NCBI RefSeq assembly: GCF_014268455.2
Contig: NZ_CP077085.1
Location: forward strand, 682,001 to 746,000
Length of the DNA: 64,000 bases
Reading direction: 5' to 3'
Source: Pseudomonas shahriarae
GTDB taxonomy: Bacteria; Pseudomonadota; Gammaproteobacteria; Pseudomonadales; Pseudomonadaceae
Of the stretch, positions 25,546-36,702 are shown piece by piece; position 1 is the stretch's first letter, and the number at the start of each line of letters is the position of its first letter. A model generated the notes under the pieces. The model was not told the origin of the DNA and did no database searches. It was given only the letters and a program-made list of their open reading frames with translations. The position numbers and the translations under genes are program-made.

Positions 25546-26358
25546 TCAGGATTGGCGAATGATCTTGGCAGCGGTTGCCACATTATGGGCAAGGTGCAGC
25601 GGGTTGATGGTCCCGACAATAGCACTGGCCACGCCCGTTTGCGCAAACAACAAGGTGAAACTGGCGTGAATTGGATCCACTCCCGGTTCAAGGCAGGCAT
25701 GGCCACTGGCCAGGGCCTTTTTCACCAGGATGCCTTTGCCATGGGCGGCAGCGTAATCAATCACGGCTTTTTCGTTTTGCTCGCTCAGATTGTAGGTGAC
25801 CATGGCGCAATCGCCTTGTTCCAGAGCCTTCACCCCGCCTTCGACGGTTTTGCCGGAGAAGCCGAAACCGCGAATCTTGCCCTCGCGCTTAAGCTCCGCC
25901 AGAGTCTGGTACACCTCGCAGTTGTTGAGGATATGCAAGTCATTACCGTCGGAATGCACCAGCACCAGGTCGATAAAATCCGTTTCCAGGCGTTTCAAGC
26001 TGCGCTCCACGGACAACCGGGTGTGGGCGGCACTGAAATCGTGATGGGACACACCGTCGGCAAACTCTTCGCCGACCTTGCTGACGATCACCCAGTCCTG
26101 GCGCTGGCCTCGCAGCAACGGCCCCAGGCGCTCTTCGCTATGGCCGTAGGCGGGGGCGGTGTCGATCAGGTTGATCCCCAGCTCGCGGGCCTGGCGCAGC
26201 AACATGCGCGCTTCTTCATCATTGGGGATCTGGAAACCATTGGGGTACTTCACCCCCTGGTCGCGCCCCAGCTTCACGGTGCCCAGGCCCAGTGGCGACA
26301 CCAGCAGGCCGGTGCTGCCCAGGGGGCGATGGAGGTCATGCAGGGTCGGTAGGCTCAT
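25546..26358 (-). CDS. Aldo/keto reductase
   Basis: 270 residues, (beta/alpha)8 NADPH-dependent oxidoreductase. The catalytic tetrad is visible: Asp and Tyr in LIDTAPAYGHSEERLG (near 61-66), Lys in VIVSKVGEEF (near 90), His in DLVLVHSDG (near 129). The nucleotide-binding end is ILVKKALASG. The substrate is not evident. Its ATG overlaps the stop of the upstream FAD oxidoreductase by four bases, so the two are co-translated and may act in one pathway. Confidence 0.92.
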   Translation of the reverse strand: MSLPTLHDLHRPLGSTGLLVSPLGLGTVKLGRDQGVKYPNGFQIPNDEEARMLLRQARELGINLIDTAPAYGHSEERLGPLLRGQRQDWVIVSKVGEEFADGVSHHDFSAAHTRLSVERSLKRLETDFIDLVLVHSDGNDLHILNNCEVYQTLAELKREGKIRGFGFSGKTVEGGVKALEQGDCAMVTYNLSEQNEKAVIDYAAAHGKGILVKKALASGHACLEPGVDPIHASFTLLFAQTGVASAIVGTINPLHLAHNVATAAKIIRQS

Positions 26359-27530
26359 GGCAACAATTGCTCCCAGGCAGGTTGGGCGATGGCCGGGCGC
26401 GGCAGTTCGGGCAGCGGTGTGCTTGGCGTTGGCTGGATGCCGTCACGTTGTAGGGCGCTGAGCACCCGGTCGGCGAAGTCCGGCGCCAGGGCCAGCTTGG
26501 TCGGCCAACCCACCAGCAAGCGGCCCTGTTCGGCGAGGAACGCGTTGTCCGGCCGGGTCAGGCCCGTTTGCAGGGGTTCGGCGCGGTCTACTCGCAGGGT
26601 CGCCCATTGGGTCTGGCTCATGTCGATCCATGGCAGCAGGTGCGCCAGTTCCTTTTGCGCCGTGGCGATCTGCTCGGCGGGCGTGCGGTGCACGCCTTCG
26701 GTCTCGGCAATATCACCGCCCATGTACCACACCCAACGGCCATCGGCGGCCGGGTGCGTGGTGATGGTGATCCGAGGCTTGGTGCCGCCACCCAGGCAGT
26801 GCGCGTACAGAGGTTTGAGGCCGGGGCCCTTGGCGATGATCATATGCAGCGGGCGTTTTTGCATGGCCGGCTGGCTCAGGCCCAGGGCCGTCAGCAGCTC
26901 GGCGGTGCCGCCGCCGGCACTCAGCACGATGCGCTGGGCGCGGATCGCCCGGCCGTCGACTTTCAGGCCGACGAGGATGTCATCTTCCAGCAGCGGTTCG
27001 ATCTGTTGCCCGGCGAGCAGGCCGTCGCCGGCCAGTTGTGCCAGGCGCTCGATCAGGCTCGGCACGTCCACCACCAGTTCGGCCAGGCGATAGACCTTGC
27101 CCTTGAAGCGGCGGTCTTGCAGGGCCGGCGGCAAATCGTCACCCTTGACCTGATCGACGCGGCCACGCACCGCCTTGCTGGCGAAGAAGCTGGTGAGGTT
27201 GCCGGCCAGGGTGCCCGGCGACCACAGGTAATGAGCCTGGGACAACAGGCGCACGCCCGTCAGGTCCAGCTCGCCACTGCCCGCCAGCGCTTCCCGCCAG
27301 CGTCGCGGCATATCGGCAATGGCTTCGGAGGCGCCGGTCAGGGCGCCATGCAGGGCGTACTTCGCACCGCCGTGAATGATCCCCTGGGACTTCACGCTCT
27401 GCCCGCCACCCAAGGTCGCGTTCTCCACCACAATCGTGGAGAACCCCTGGCTGCGCAGGCGCGCATTGAGCCAGAGGCCGGCAACCCCGGCGCCGACAAT
27501 CAGGACGTCGGTGGAAATAACGGATGGCAT
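26355..27530 (-). CDS. FAD-dependent oxidoreductase (DAO/GlpD-like)
   Basis: 391 residues. The N-terminal dinucleotide fold has DVLIVGAGVAGLWLNARL (GxGxxG) and a ribose-binding region near VVENATLGGGQSVKSQGIIH, the SxG-H pattern found in D-amino-acid/glycerol-3-phosphate oxidase-type flavoproteins. A C-terminal FAD-contact region surrounds LLVGWPTKLALAPDFADRV. Specific substrate unknown. It leads a two-gene unit with the aldo/keto reductase and is followed on the other side by the SMR gene on the same strand. Confidence 0.88.
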   Translation of the reverse strand: MPSVISTDVLIVGAGVAGLWLNARLRSQGFSTIVVENATLGGGQSVKSQGIIHGGAKYALHGALTGASEAIADMPRRWREALAGSGELDLTGVRLLSQAHYLWSPGTLAGNLTSFFASKAVRGRVDQVKGDDLPPALQDRRFKGKVYRLAELVVDVPSLIERLAQLAGDGLLAGQQIEPLLEDDILVGLKVDGRAIRAQRIVLSAGGGTAELLTALGLSQPAMQKRPLHMIIAKGPGLKPLYAHCLGGGTKPRITITTHPAADGRWVWYMGGDIAETEGVHRTPAEQIATAQKELAHLLPWIDMSQTQWATLRVDRAEPLQTGLTRPDNAFLAEQGRLLVGWPTKLALAPDFADRVLSALQRDGIQPTPSTPLPELPRPAIAQPAWEQLLP

Positions 27531-27615
27531 GGGGCGACCTCAGTGTTCGGAACAAGAGGCCAAGTATACAGACTCGACAGCGGGATCTTTGCCCAGGATC
27601 AACAACTGTAGAAGG

Positions 27616-27951
27616 TCAGTGGCCCGCGGTTTTCGAAAACAACTGAATCACCACCACCCCCAGCACAATCATGCCCATCCCCAGCATCGCCGGCAGATCG
27701 AGTTTTTGCCCGTAGATAAACAGCGCCGCGATGCTGACCATGACGATCCCCAGCCCCGCCCACACTGCGTAGGCCACGCCCACGGGCACGGTGCGCACCA
27801 CCAGGGTCAGCATCCAGAATGCGACGCCATAGCCGACGATCACCAGCAGCAGGGGGATTGGCGTGCTCCAGCCCTTGATCGCTTTCATGGAAACGGTGGC
27901 GATCACTTCCGAGCAGATGGCAATGGCCAGGTAGTAGTAGGCGGCGTTCAT
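27616..27951 (-). CDS. Small multidrug resistance (SMR) transporter
   Basis: 111 residues, four transmembrane helices. The essential membrane Glu is in AICSEVIATVSMKA (residue 15), and helix 3 carries AYAVWAGLGIV, close to EmrE. EmrE-type pumps exchange protons for lipophilic cations as antiparallel dimers. EmrE/QacE subgroup seems more likely than the guanidinium exporters, but this cannot be settled by eye. Divergent from the LysR gene at 28055, its likely regulator. Confidence 0.92.
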   Translation of the reverse strand: MNAAYYYLAIAICSEVIATVSMKAIKGWSTPIPLLLVIVGYGVAFWMLTLVVRTVPVGVAYAVWAGLGIVMVSIAALFIYGQKLDLPAMLGMGMIVLGVVVIQLFSKTAGH

Positions 27952-27990
27952 GGGGTGTTCCTCGGAATTGGGGCGTGTAATAAGGCCGGC

Positions 27991-28002
27991 ATTCTAGAGA
28001 AT
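27991..28002. promoter_or_regulatory. Palindrome in SMR-LysR divergent spacer
   Basis: ATTCT-AG-AGAAT is a perfect dyad in the 103-base gap between the SMR gene and the divergent LysR gene. LysR-type sites are interrupted dyads in such gaps, so this is a candidate operator. Confidence 0.35.
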
Positions 28003-28054
28003 CCGCAGATGGGGTAAAGTCATTACCTATCCGAATTCAAGATGGGTTGAGCCG

Positions 28055-28945
28055 ATGAGCGTGCAGTGGAATCTGGAGCAGATGCGCCTGTTTGTCAGCG
28101 TCGCCGAGCAGCGTTCGTTCTCGGCGGTGGCACGGGACCAGCGCAAGGCGCAATCGGCGGTGAGCAATGGCATTGCTCTGCTCGAGGCCGACCTGGGCGT
28201 GAGCCTGTTTGATCGCAGCAGCGGTCGTCAGCCACGCCTGACCGAGGCCGGCACGGTATTGCTGGAGGAAGCCCGGGAAGTGCTGCGCCAGTGTGAGCGC
28301 CTCAACGGCCGCGCCCTGTCCCTGATGCGCGGCGAAGAAGCGCGGCTGCGTCTGGCCCAGGACGAAGCCATGCTGTATCAGCCGGTACTCGACAGTCTTG
28401 AGGCGCTGGCCGGGAAATTTCCCAGCCTGGAGGTGCAGTTGTCCAGCACGGCCCAGGGCGATGTCGCTCGCAAGTTGGTGGAGCGCAAGGCCGACCTGGG
28501 GTTGCTGTTCTACCACGATCAGATCCCTGAGGCCCTTGAACGGCGGGTGGTCGGCAGTGTGGAAATGGTCACGGTGTGTGGCGTCGGGCACCCGCTGGCC
28601 AGGGGTGGGTTTGTCGATTGCCAGCGTCTGGCGCAGTTTCGCCAATTGCTGATGTCGACCCAGACCAGCGTTTACCCCGGCAGCGAGGCGGCCAGCCCCC
28701 AGGTATGGCGCGCCGACAGTTTCTACGTGCTGGCCGAATGGTTGGTGCGCGGCCTGGGCTGGGCCTGGTTGCCCCGGCATGTGGTGCAGTACCCGACGTA
28801 TCAGGGGCAGATGGTCGAGTTGGACAGCGAGTGGACGCCGCCGGCCCTGGTGGTGGAATTGGTGTGGCGGCGCGATGAGCCCCTGGGCCCGGCGGCGCGC
28901 TTTCTGGCCGAACGTTTTACCGCGTGTTTGCAGGCGATCGGCTGA
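28055..28945 (+). CDS. LysR-family transcriptional regulator
   Basis: 296 residues. The N-terminal winged helix (about 5-65: LEQMRLFVSVAEQRSFSAVARD ... QSAVSNGIALLEADLGVSLFDRS) is followed by a linker helix and a periplasmic-binding-like effector domain (about 90-290). Divergently placed from the SMR transporter 103 bases away, which it probably regulates. It ends 23 bases before waaA. Confidence 0.93.
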   Translation: MSVQWNLEQMRLFVSVAEQRSFSAVARDQRKAQSAVSNGIALLEADLGVSLFDRSSGRQPRLTEAGTVLLEEAREVLRQCERLNGRALSLMRGEEARLRLAQDEAMLYQPVLDSLEALAGKFPSLEVQLSSTAQGDVARKLVERKADLGLLFYHDQIPEALERRVVGSVEMVTVCGVGHPLARGGFVDCQRLAQFRQLLMSTQTSVYPGSEAASPQVWRADSFYVLAEWLVRGLGWAWLPRHVVQYPTYQGQMVELDSEWTPPALVVELVWRRDEPLGPAARFLAERFTACLQAIG

Positions 28946-28968
28946 AAAAGCCGATAAACTCCGCCGCC

Positions 28969-30246
28969 ATGAATAGAACTCTCTATAGCTGTCTGTTTTA
29001 CCTGGCGCTGCCGTTGGTGGCCTTACGTCTATGGCTGCGGGCCCGCAAGGCGCCGGCCTACGCCAAGCGCGTCAGCGAGCGCTTTTCCTACGGCTTGCCG
29101 GTACTCAAGCCCGGCGGGATCTGGGTGCACGCGGTGTCGGTGGGCGAGAGCATCGCCGCCGCGCCGATGATCCGCGGTTTGCTGGAGCGGCATCCACAGT
29201 TGCCGATCACCGTTACCTGCATGACGCCCACCGGTTCGGAGCGGATCCAGGCGCTGTTCGCCGATGAACCGCGCATCCAGCATTGCTACCTGCCTTACGA
29301 TTTACCGTGTGCCGCCAAGCGTTTTCTGGACCGGGTGCAGCCCAGGCTTGCGGTCATCATGGAAACCGAATTGTGGCCCAACCATATTCATCAATGTGCC
29401 AAGCGCGGGATCCCCGTGGCCTTGGCCAATGCGCGGCTGTCGGCACGTTCGGCCAAGGGTTACGGGCGTTTCGCCAAGCTGACTGCGCCAATGCTGGCAG
29501 AAATGAGCCTGTTTGCCGTGCAGACCGCCACCGAGGCCGAGCGCTTCCGCAGCCTGGGCGCGCGCCCGGAAACAGTCGAAGTCACCGGCTCGATCAAGTT
29601 TGACCTGACCATCAACCCCGAACTGCTGGCGCGCGCCGCTGCGTTGCGCGAGCAATGGCAGGCCAGCGAGCGCCCGGTATGGATCGCCGCCAGTACCCAC
29701 GAGGGCGAAGATGAAGTGGTGCTGGCTGCCCATCGACAACTACTGGCCAGTTACCCCAACGCGCTGCTGATCCTGGTGCCCCGTCACCCGGAGCGGTTCA
29801 ACGCAGTGCTGGAGCTTTGCCAACAGCAGGGTTTTGCTACGGTGCAGCGCTCCAGCGGCGCGCCGGTCGGTGCCGACACCTCGGTATTGCTCGGCGACAC
29901 CATGGGCGAGCTGCTGTTTCTCTACGCCTTGGCCGATAGCGCCTTTGTCGGCGGCAGCCTGGTGCCCAATGGCGGGCACAACCTGCTGGAGCCGGCGGCG
30001 CTGGCCAAACCGGTGATCAGTGGCCCGCACCTGTTCAACTTCCTCGAAATCGCCGCGATGATGCGCGAGGCCGGAGCGTTGCAGGAAGTGGATGAGGCCG
30101 AGGGGTTGGCCGAGGTGGTGCGGCAGCTGTTCGAGCTACCGCAGGATGCGCGCAAGCGGGCGCTGGCGGGGCTTAAGGTGATGCAGGCTAATCAGGGCGC
30201 GTTGAAGCGTTTGCTCGATGGCTTGGACAGACTAATCAAACCCTGA
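28969..30246 (+). CDS. waaA: 3-deoxy-D-manno-octulosonic acid transferase
   Basis: GT30 enzyme that adds Kdo residues from CMP-Kdo to lipid IVA at the inner membrane. 425 residues. An N-terminal membrane anchor (LYSCLFYLALPLVALRLWL) precedes WVHAVSVGESIAAAPMI with the catalytic Glu (near 61). METELWPN near 125 and GGSLVPNGGHNLLEPAAL near 327-344 are further family signatures. ATG 28969 was chosen because it gives the standard N-terminus. Completes the inner-core genes of this window. Confidence 0.96.
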   Translation: MNRTLYSCLFYLALPLVALRLWLRARKAPAYAKRVSERFSYGLPVLKPGGIWVHAVSVGESIAAAPMIRGLLERHPQLPITVTCMTPTGSERIQALFADEPRIQHCYLPYDLPCAAKRFLDRVQPRLAVIMETELWPNHIHQCAKRGIPVALANARLSARSAKGYGRFAKLTAPMLAEMSLFAVQTATEAERFRSLGARPETVEVTGSIKFDLTINPELLARAAALREQWQASERPVWIAASTHEGEDEVVLAAHRQLLASYPNALLILVPRHPERFNAVLELCQQQGFATVQRSSGAPVGADTSVLLGDTMGELLFLYALADSAFVGGSLVPNGGHNLLEPAALAKPVISGPHLFNFLEIAAMMREAGALQEVDEAEGLAEVVRQLFELPQDARKRALAGLKVMQANQGALKRLLDGLDRLIKP

Positions 30247-30264
30247 CCCCCGCTCGGTCAAAAA

Positions 30265-30544
30265 TGTGGGAGCTGGCTTGCTTGCGATAGCCATAGGTAT
30301 CTACATAACTCTTTTATCTAGTGCTTATTGGGGTTGTGTACATTTCCGTTGCTGCGGTTACGGCGGCTATTGGTTCCGCCCTTACGGCGGCTCACTTTGG
30401 AAAGCCCCAAAGTGAGCCGCCGTAAGGGCGGAACCCTAAGTGGCCATGACCGCAGCAACGGATATGTACACAAACCTAAGAATCACTAAAGAGACGTGTA
30501 GATAAACCGAGGTGCCTGTATCGCGGGCAAGCCCGGCTCCCACA
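30265..30544. repeat. REP doublet split by a palindromic element
   Basis: A left REP unit (30265-30292, TGTGGGAGCTGGCTTGCTTG and on) faces a right unit (30519-30544, ending GCCCGGCTCCCACA). In the other doublets here the interval between units is some tens of bases; here it is about 226, filled by the palindromic element at 30298-30504. Confidence 0.75.
30298..30504. repeat. 207-bp palindromic element (MITE-like)
   Basis: The core is a perfect 29-bp inverted repeat (30372-30400 against 30407-30435) around the loop AAAGCC. Outside it, TTGTGTACAT (30334-30343) pairs with ATGTACACAA (30464-30473), and CCGTTGCTGCGGT pairs with ACCGCAGCAACGG. The ends TATCTACA (30298-30305) and TGTAGATA (30497-30504) are inverted copies, with the stretches between only partly matching. 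No coding potential is seen. It fills the waaA-tolC spacer and may also act as a terminator-like structure between these convergent genes. Confidence 0.8.
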
Positions 30545-30578
30545 CCAGCCAACTCTCACACGGCTGTTGTGGTGTGGC

Positions 30579-32018
30579 TCAATTGTTGGGGCGGGCCTTC
30601 AGTTGTTCGGACGCGGCCTTGGCCAGATCCGGCGGCAGGAAATCCTTGTCCGGGTTGTAGTCAGCCTTCAGGTACCGCGCCAGATCCTGCAGATCCCCTG
30701 GGTTCAACGTCCCTGCCGCCTGCTTCAAGCGCAGGTTGTCGAGGATGTAGTCATAACGGCTGTTGTTGTAGTTGCGCACCGAGGTGTACAGCTGGCGCTG
30801 GGCGTCGAGCACGTCGACGATATTGCGTGTGCCCACCTGGTAACCGATTTCCGTGGCTTCCACTGCGCTCTGGTTGGAGATGATCGACTGGCGGCGTGCC
30901 TGTACCTGTTCCACATCGGTGTTCACCGCGCGGTGCAGGTTGCGGGTGTTTTCCACCACCTGGCGGCGCAGGCCTTCGCGTTGCTGTTCGGTCTGGCCCA
31001 GGCGCGAATAGGATTCACGTACCTGGGAGCTGGTGAGGCCGCCGCTGTACAGCGGGATATTCAGGCGCAGGCCGATGGTGCGTTGCTCGACATCACCACG
31101 ATAGGGCTGGCCGAACGCGTTGGGGTTGCTGAAACCGAGGGCGTCGTTGTCGCCTTTTTCGTATTGCGCCACCGCGTCCAGGGTCGGCGCGTGGCCGGCC
31201 TTGCGTTGCTTGAGGGTTTCTTCGGCAGCGGTGACCGCATAGTTGCTGGCCAGCAGGTTCAGGTTCTGCCGTCCGGCGGTGTCGACCCAGGCCTTGGCGT
31301 CATTCGGCGCTGGCGGCAAAACGGGCAGGGTGTGGACAATGCCCTGGATCGCGTTGTACTGGCGGTTGGTCAGAGTGATCAGCGCTTCAAACGCGTCATC
31401 CACCTGGCGCTGGGCGAGGATCCGGTTGGCCCGCGCGGTGTCGTAGCTGGCCTGGGATTGCAGCACGTCGGTCTTGTCCGACAGGCCCACGTCGAAACGC
31501 TCGTTGGACTGGTCCAGCTGGCGCTTGAAAGCGGCTTCTTCGGCCTTGGTCGAGGCCAGGTTGTCCTGGGCGCGCAGCACCGCAAAGTAGTTTTCCGCGC
31601 TTTGCAGGATCAGTTCCTGCTCGGTGGCCGACAGCTGCAGTGCGGCCTGTTCATTGACCGCTTCGGCCGCCTGCAACTGGAACCAGCGGTCGGCACGGAA
31701 CAGTGGCTGGCTCAGGGTCGCACGCCAGGTGTGGGCATCGCGATTGGCGGTGGCTGACGGGGTGTCGATCTGGGTGCGTACGTTGTTCACGTCGGCGCCG
31801 GCCGAAAGGTTGGGCAGCAAGCCGGCACGGGCCTGGGGCACCACTTCTTTTTGCGCGCCATATTGGGCGCGGGCGGCGGCCAGGTCGGCGTTGTTGTCCA
31901 CCGCTTCCTGGTAGACGCTGACCAGATCGGTTTTGGTCGACAAGGGCGCTTCTGCTGCCCAGACCATTCCATTGGTCGCACAAGACACGGCAAGAGCCAG
32001 TGAAAGTTTGCGCAGCAT
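30579..32018 (-). CDS. tolC: TolC-family outer-membrane channel protein
   Basis: 479 residues. The signal peptide MLRKLSLALAVSCATNGMVWA is followed by the duplicated outer-membrane efflux protein domain: long coiled-coil helices with strands (repeats around 30-220 and 240-440). TolC homotrimers form the exit duct for tripartite efflux pumps and type I secretion. No inner-membrane partner is adjacent; in P. aeruginosa the gene next to thiC is opmH, a TolC orthologue. Divergent from thiC. Confidence 0.9.
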   Translation of the reverse strand: MLRKLSLALAVSCATNGMVWAAEAPLSTKTDLVSVYQEAVDNNADLAAARAQYGAQKEVVPQARAGLLPNLSAGADVNNVRTQIDTPSATANRDAHTWRATLSQPLFRADRWFQLQAAEAVNEQAALQLSATEQELILQSAENYFAVLRAQDNLASTKAEEAAFKRQLDQSNERFDVGLSDKTDVLQSQASYDTARANRILAQRQVDDAFEALITLTNRQYNAIQGIVHTLPVLPPAPNDAKAWVDTAGRQNLNLLASNYAVTAAEETLKQRKAGHAPTLDAVAQYEKGDNDALGFSNPNAFGQPYRGDVEQRTIGLRLNIPLYSGGLTSSQVRESYSRLGQTEQQREGLRRQVVENTRNLHRAVNTDVEQVQARRQSIISNQSAVEATEIGYQVGTRNIVDVLDAQRQLYTSVRNYNNSRYDYILDNLRLKQAAGTLNPGDLQDLARYLKADYNPDKDFLPPDLAKAASEQLKARPNN

Positions 32019-32218
32019 GAGGCGATCCCTAGATAAATATTACGACAATAATTTAGCGTTCAAGGCTACGACGAGCAATCCATAGCGTCAAGCCGCTGAG
32101 GCAGGAGCCGAGTGTAGTGGCCGTACCCCGGCACAACAATCCTGTAATTGCGCCATTCATCACGCTGAATGCACCGCTATTGGCAATTTGCCTGCTCCAT
32201 GGTCTAGACTGGCCTCGT

Positions 32219-34360
<2,142 letters not shown>

Positions 34361-34365
34361 CCCCA

Positions 34366-34475
34366 ATGATCGTTCCCACGCTCCGCGTGGGAATGCATCC
34401 CGTGACGCTGCGCGTCACAAAGCGGACGCGGAGCGTCCAAAGCGGCATTCCCACGCAGAGCGTGGGAACGATCAT
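34366..34475. repeat. 110-bp dyad repeat between thiC and cytX
   Basis: Terminal inverted repeats ATGATCGTTCCCACGC and GCGTGGGAACGATCAT bound the element. Inside are hairpins TTCCCACG-CTC-CGTGGGAA, GTGACGC-TGC-GCGTCAC, GGACGC-GGA-GCGTCC and TTCCCACGC-AGA-GCGTGGGAA. It resembles a dispersed intergenic repeat of fluorescent pseudomonads. Placed within the thiC-cytX unit, it may reduce readthrough or stabilise the upstream mRNA end. Confidence 0.85.
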
Positions 34476-34495
34476 GTCCCTCTGAGATAACCCCC

Positions 34496-35785
34496 TTGAG
34501 CATTCAACCCAGCACCTATTCCCCTGACATCGCGGTGCCTGCCGATAAAAGAGTCTTCGGCGCCCGCGATCTGTTTTCCCTATGGTTCTCCCTCGGCATC
34601 GGCCTGATGGTCCTGCAAACCGGTGCACTGTTGGCGCCGGGGCTGGGCCTGTCGGGGTCGTTGCTGGCGATCTTGCTCGGTACCCTGGTGGGCGTGCTGT
34701 TGCTGGCTGCCGTCGGGGTGATCGGCAGTGACACCGGCCTGTCGTCCATGGCCGCCCTCAAGCTCAGCCTCGGCGCCAAGGGGGCGAGCCTGCCGGCGCT
34801 GTTGAACCTGTTGCAACTGATCGGCTGGGGCTCGTTCGAGATTATTGTCATGCGCGATGCCGCCAGCCTGCTGGGTACCCGGGCTTTCAGCGCCGGCAGC
34901 CTGTGGGCCAGCCCGTTGCTCTGGACCGTGTTCTTCGGCGGCCTCGCCACGTTGCTCGCGGTCAGCGGCCCGTTGACCTTCGTGCGGCAGATCCTGCGCA
35001 AGTGGGGGATCTGGCTGTTGCTGGCGGCGTGCCTGTGGCTGACCTGGAACCTGTTCGCCAAGGCCGACCTGGCCGCGCTGTGGGCCCAGGCCGGCGATGG
35101 TTCGCTGCCGTTTGCCGTCGGGTTTGACATCGCCATTGCCATGCCGTTGTCCTGGCTGCCGCTGATTGCCGATTACTCACGCTTCGGCCAGCGCGCCACC
35201 CGTGTGTTCGGCGGCACCGCCCTGGGCTTTTTTATCGGTAGTTTCTGGCTGATGAGCCTGGGCGTGGCCTACACCCTGGCGTTTGCGCCCAGTGGCGAAG
35301 TCAATGCGCTGTTGCTGGCGTTGGCCGGGGCTGGCCTGGGGATTCCGCTGTTGCTGATTCTGTTGGATGAATCAGAAAACGCCTTCGCTGATATTCACTC
35401 GGCGGCGGTGTCCAGCGGCATGCTATTGCGCCTGAAAGTCGAGCACCTGGCGCTGGCGATTGGGCTTGTGTGCACGCTGATCGCCTGCTTTGCGCCCTTG
35501 GCCCAGTATCAGAACTTCCTGCTGTTGATCGGCTCGGTATTCGCGCCGCTGTTTGGCGTGGTGCTGGTGGACCACTTCATTCTGCGCCGGCGTGGCCAGG
35601 CCCTGGCTACAAGCCTGCGCTGGCCGGCATTGCTGGCCTGGCTGGGAGGAGTCAGTACCTATCATCTGCTGGCCAATCTGTACCCGGATATTGGCGCGAC
35701 CCTGCCGGCACTGACGCTGGCAGGGCTGTTGCAATTTATCCTTGGGCGCGCTTTCAGCGGCGCACGGGCACCAGCTCAGGCTTGA
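34496..35785 (+). CDS. cytX: Putative hydroxymethylpyrimidine transporter CytX (NCS1 family)
   Basis: 429 residues, about twelve transmembrane helices, of the cytosine/purine permease (NCS1) family. Features include FSLWFSLGIGLMVLQTGALL in helix 1 and IGWGSFEIIVMRDAAS in helix 3. Homologues near thiamine genes import HMP. Position directly after thiC under the TPP riboswitch supports this rather than cytosine uptake. Start TTG 34496 lies 20 bases after the repeat and has a weak ribosome site. The 3' end overlaps the convergent lipoprotein gene by 32 bp. Confidence 0.88.
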   Translation: MSIQPSTYSPDIAVPADKRVFGARDLFSLWFSLGIGLMVLQTGALLAPGLGLSGSLLAILLGTLVGVLLLAAVGVIGSDTGLSSMAALKLSLGAKGASLPALLNLLQLIGWGSFEIIVMRDAASLLGTRAFSAGSLWASPLLWTVFFGGLATLLAVSGPLTFVRQILRKWGIWLLLAACLWLTWNLFAKADLAALWAQAGDGSLPFAVGFDIAIAMPLSWLPLIADYSRFGQRATRVFGGTALGFFIGSFWLMSLGVAYTLAFAPSGEVNALLLALAGAGLGIPLLLILLDESENAFADIHSAAVSSGMLLRLKVEHLALAIGLVCTLIACFAPLAQYQNFLLLIGSVFAPLFGVVLVDHFILRRRGQALATSLRWPALLAWLGGVSTYHLLANLYPDIGATLPALTLAGLLQFILGRAFSGARAPAQA

Positions 35786-36500
35786 TGATGCCGTCGAGGC
35801 GAGCGTAAGGAATCTGCAACTCGACGTGGCCCATGGCGTAAGGCGCAATGGTGGTCGTAGGGTACTTGAGCACCACGGCACCGTAGGTCAGCGCCACGTT
35901 CGGGGTTTTCTGGAAGGGCCAGCTTTTCACGTACTCCGGCTCCAGGCTCAGGCGAGTGCTGATCAGCCAGCTGTTGTGGGCCACTTGGGCGGCTTTCCAG
36001 AACGCGTCTTCCTTGCCCGGGCGCAGCATGTCCGCCAGGGTCAGGTTTTTTTGCTGTTGGCGCGAGTAGTTGATGAAGCCACGGCCGGGTTCGCCGTGGG
36101 CACCGCCGGTGTCCAGGTAGCTGGACAGCTCGATGATCACCAAGCCGTCATGCTGCTCCCGTACCTTGGCCTGCAAATACATGCTGTTGCGCGGGCCGGA
36201 CTCACGCAGGAATTTTTCCCGATAGGCATTCAAGGTCGCCGGCACCGGGGCGCCGGGGGTGGTGCGGGTCATTTCCAGCAGGCGTTGCTCGATCAACGCA
36301 TCGAGCTTGGGCTCGCTGGCGAAATGCACCGTATCGATGTTCACCAGCGGGCAATCGGCAGTGGTGCAGCCGGGTTGCACCACCTCGGAGGCATCGCGAG
36401 TGGCTTCCAGCGGCGCACGGTAGCTGGGTTGGAACAGGCTCTGGCAAGCACCGAGCGTCAGGGCAATACAGGCCACGGAGGCGACTTTTAACAGCGACAT
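35754..36500 (-). CDS. RsiV/DUF3298-family lipoprotein
   Basis: 248 residues. Lipoprotein signal MSLLKVASVACIALTLGAC with lipobox LGAC. The rest (NSMYLQAKVREQHDGLVIIELSSYLDTGGAHGEPG ... LTLADML ... ELQIPYARLDGIIKPEL) matches the DUF3298/RsiV fold, found in lysozyme-binding anti-sigma factors and in many stand-alone lipoproteins. No sigma factor is adjacent, so a regulatory role is not implied. Converges with cytX and diverges from nudF. Confidence 0.88.
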   Translation of the reverse strand: MSLLKVASVACIALTLGACQSLFQPSYRAPLEATRDASEVVQPGCTTADCPLVNIDTVHFASEPKLDALIEQRLLEMTRTTPGAPVPATLNAYREKFLRESGPRNSMYLQAKVREQHDGLVIIELSSYLDTGGAHGEPGRGFINYSRQQQKNLTLADMLRPGKEDAFWKAAQVAHNSWLISTRLSLEPEYVKSWPFQKTPNVALTYGAVVLKYPTTTIAPYAMGHVELQIPYARLDGIIKPELVPVRR

Positions 36501-36702
36501 GGGCGTCCTTCATAAAGCGGAGAAGAGCGAAAGATATGGGGCTTCGACTATCGGCATCCCAGTCAGTTCGCCACTAAGCTGATTACAGTGAGTGTGACCG
36601 CCGCCGCCCGTCCCGGCAACCGCAAAGGGGCTGCACCGAGGCGCGCGAGCGCTGTAGGATGGCGCGATGCTAAGACACACACCGGATTAAACGAGGGTTG
36701 AT

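Noticed and set aside
30567..31757. 396-codon open frame opposite tolC
   Set aside because: TolC frame has a signal peptide and the repeated family structure; this one is a shadow.
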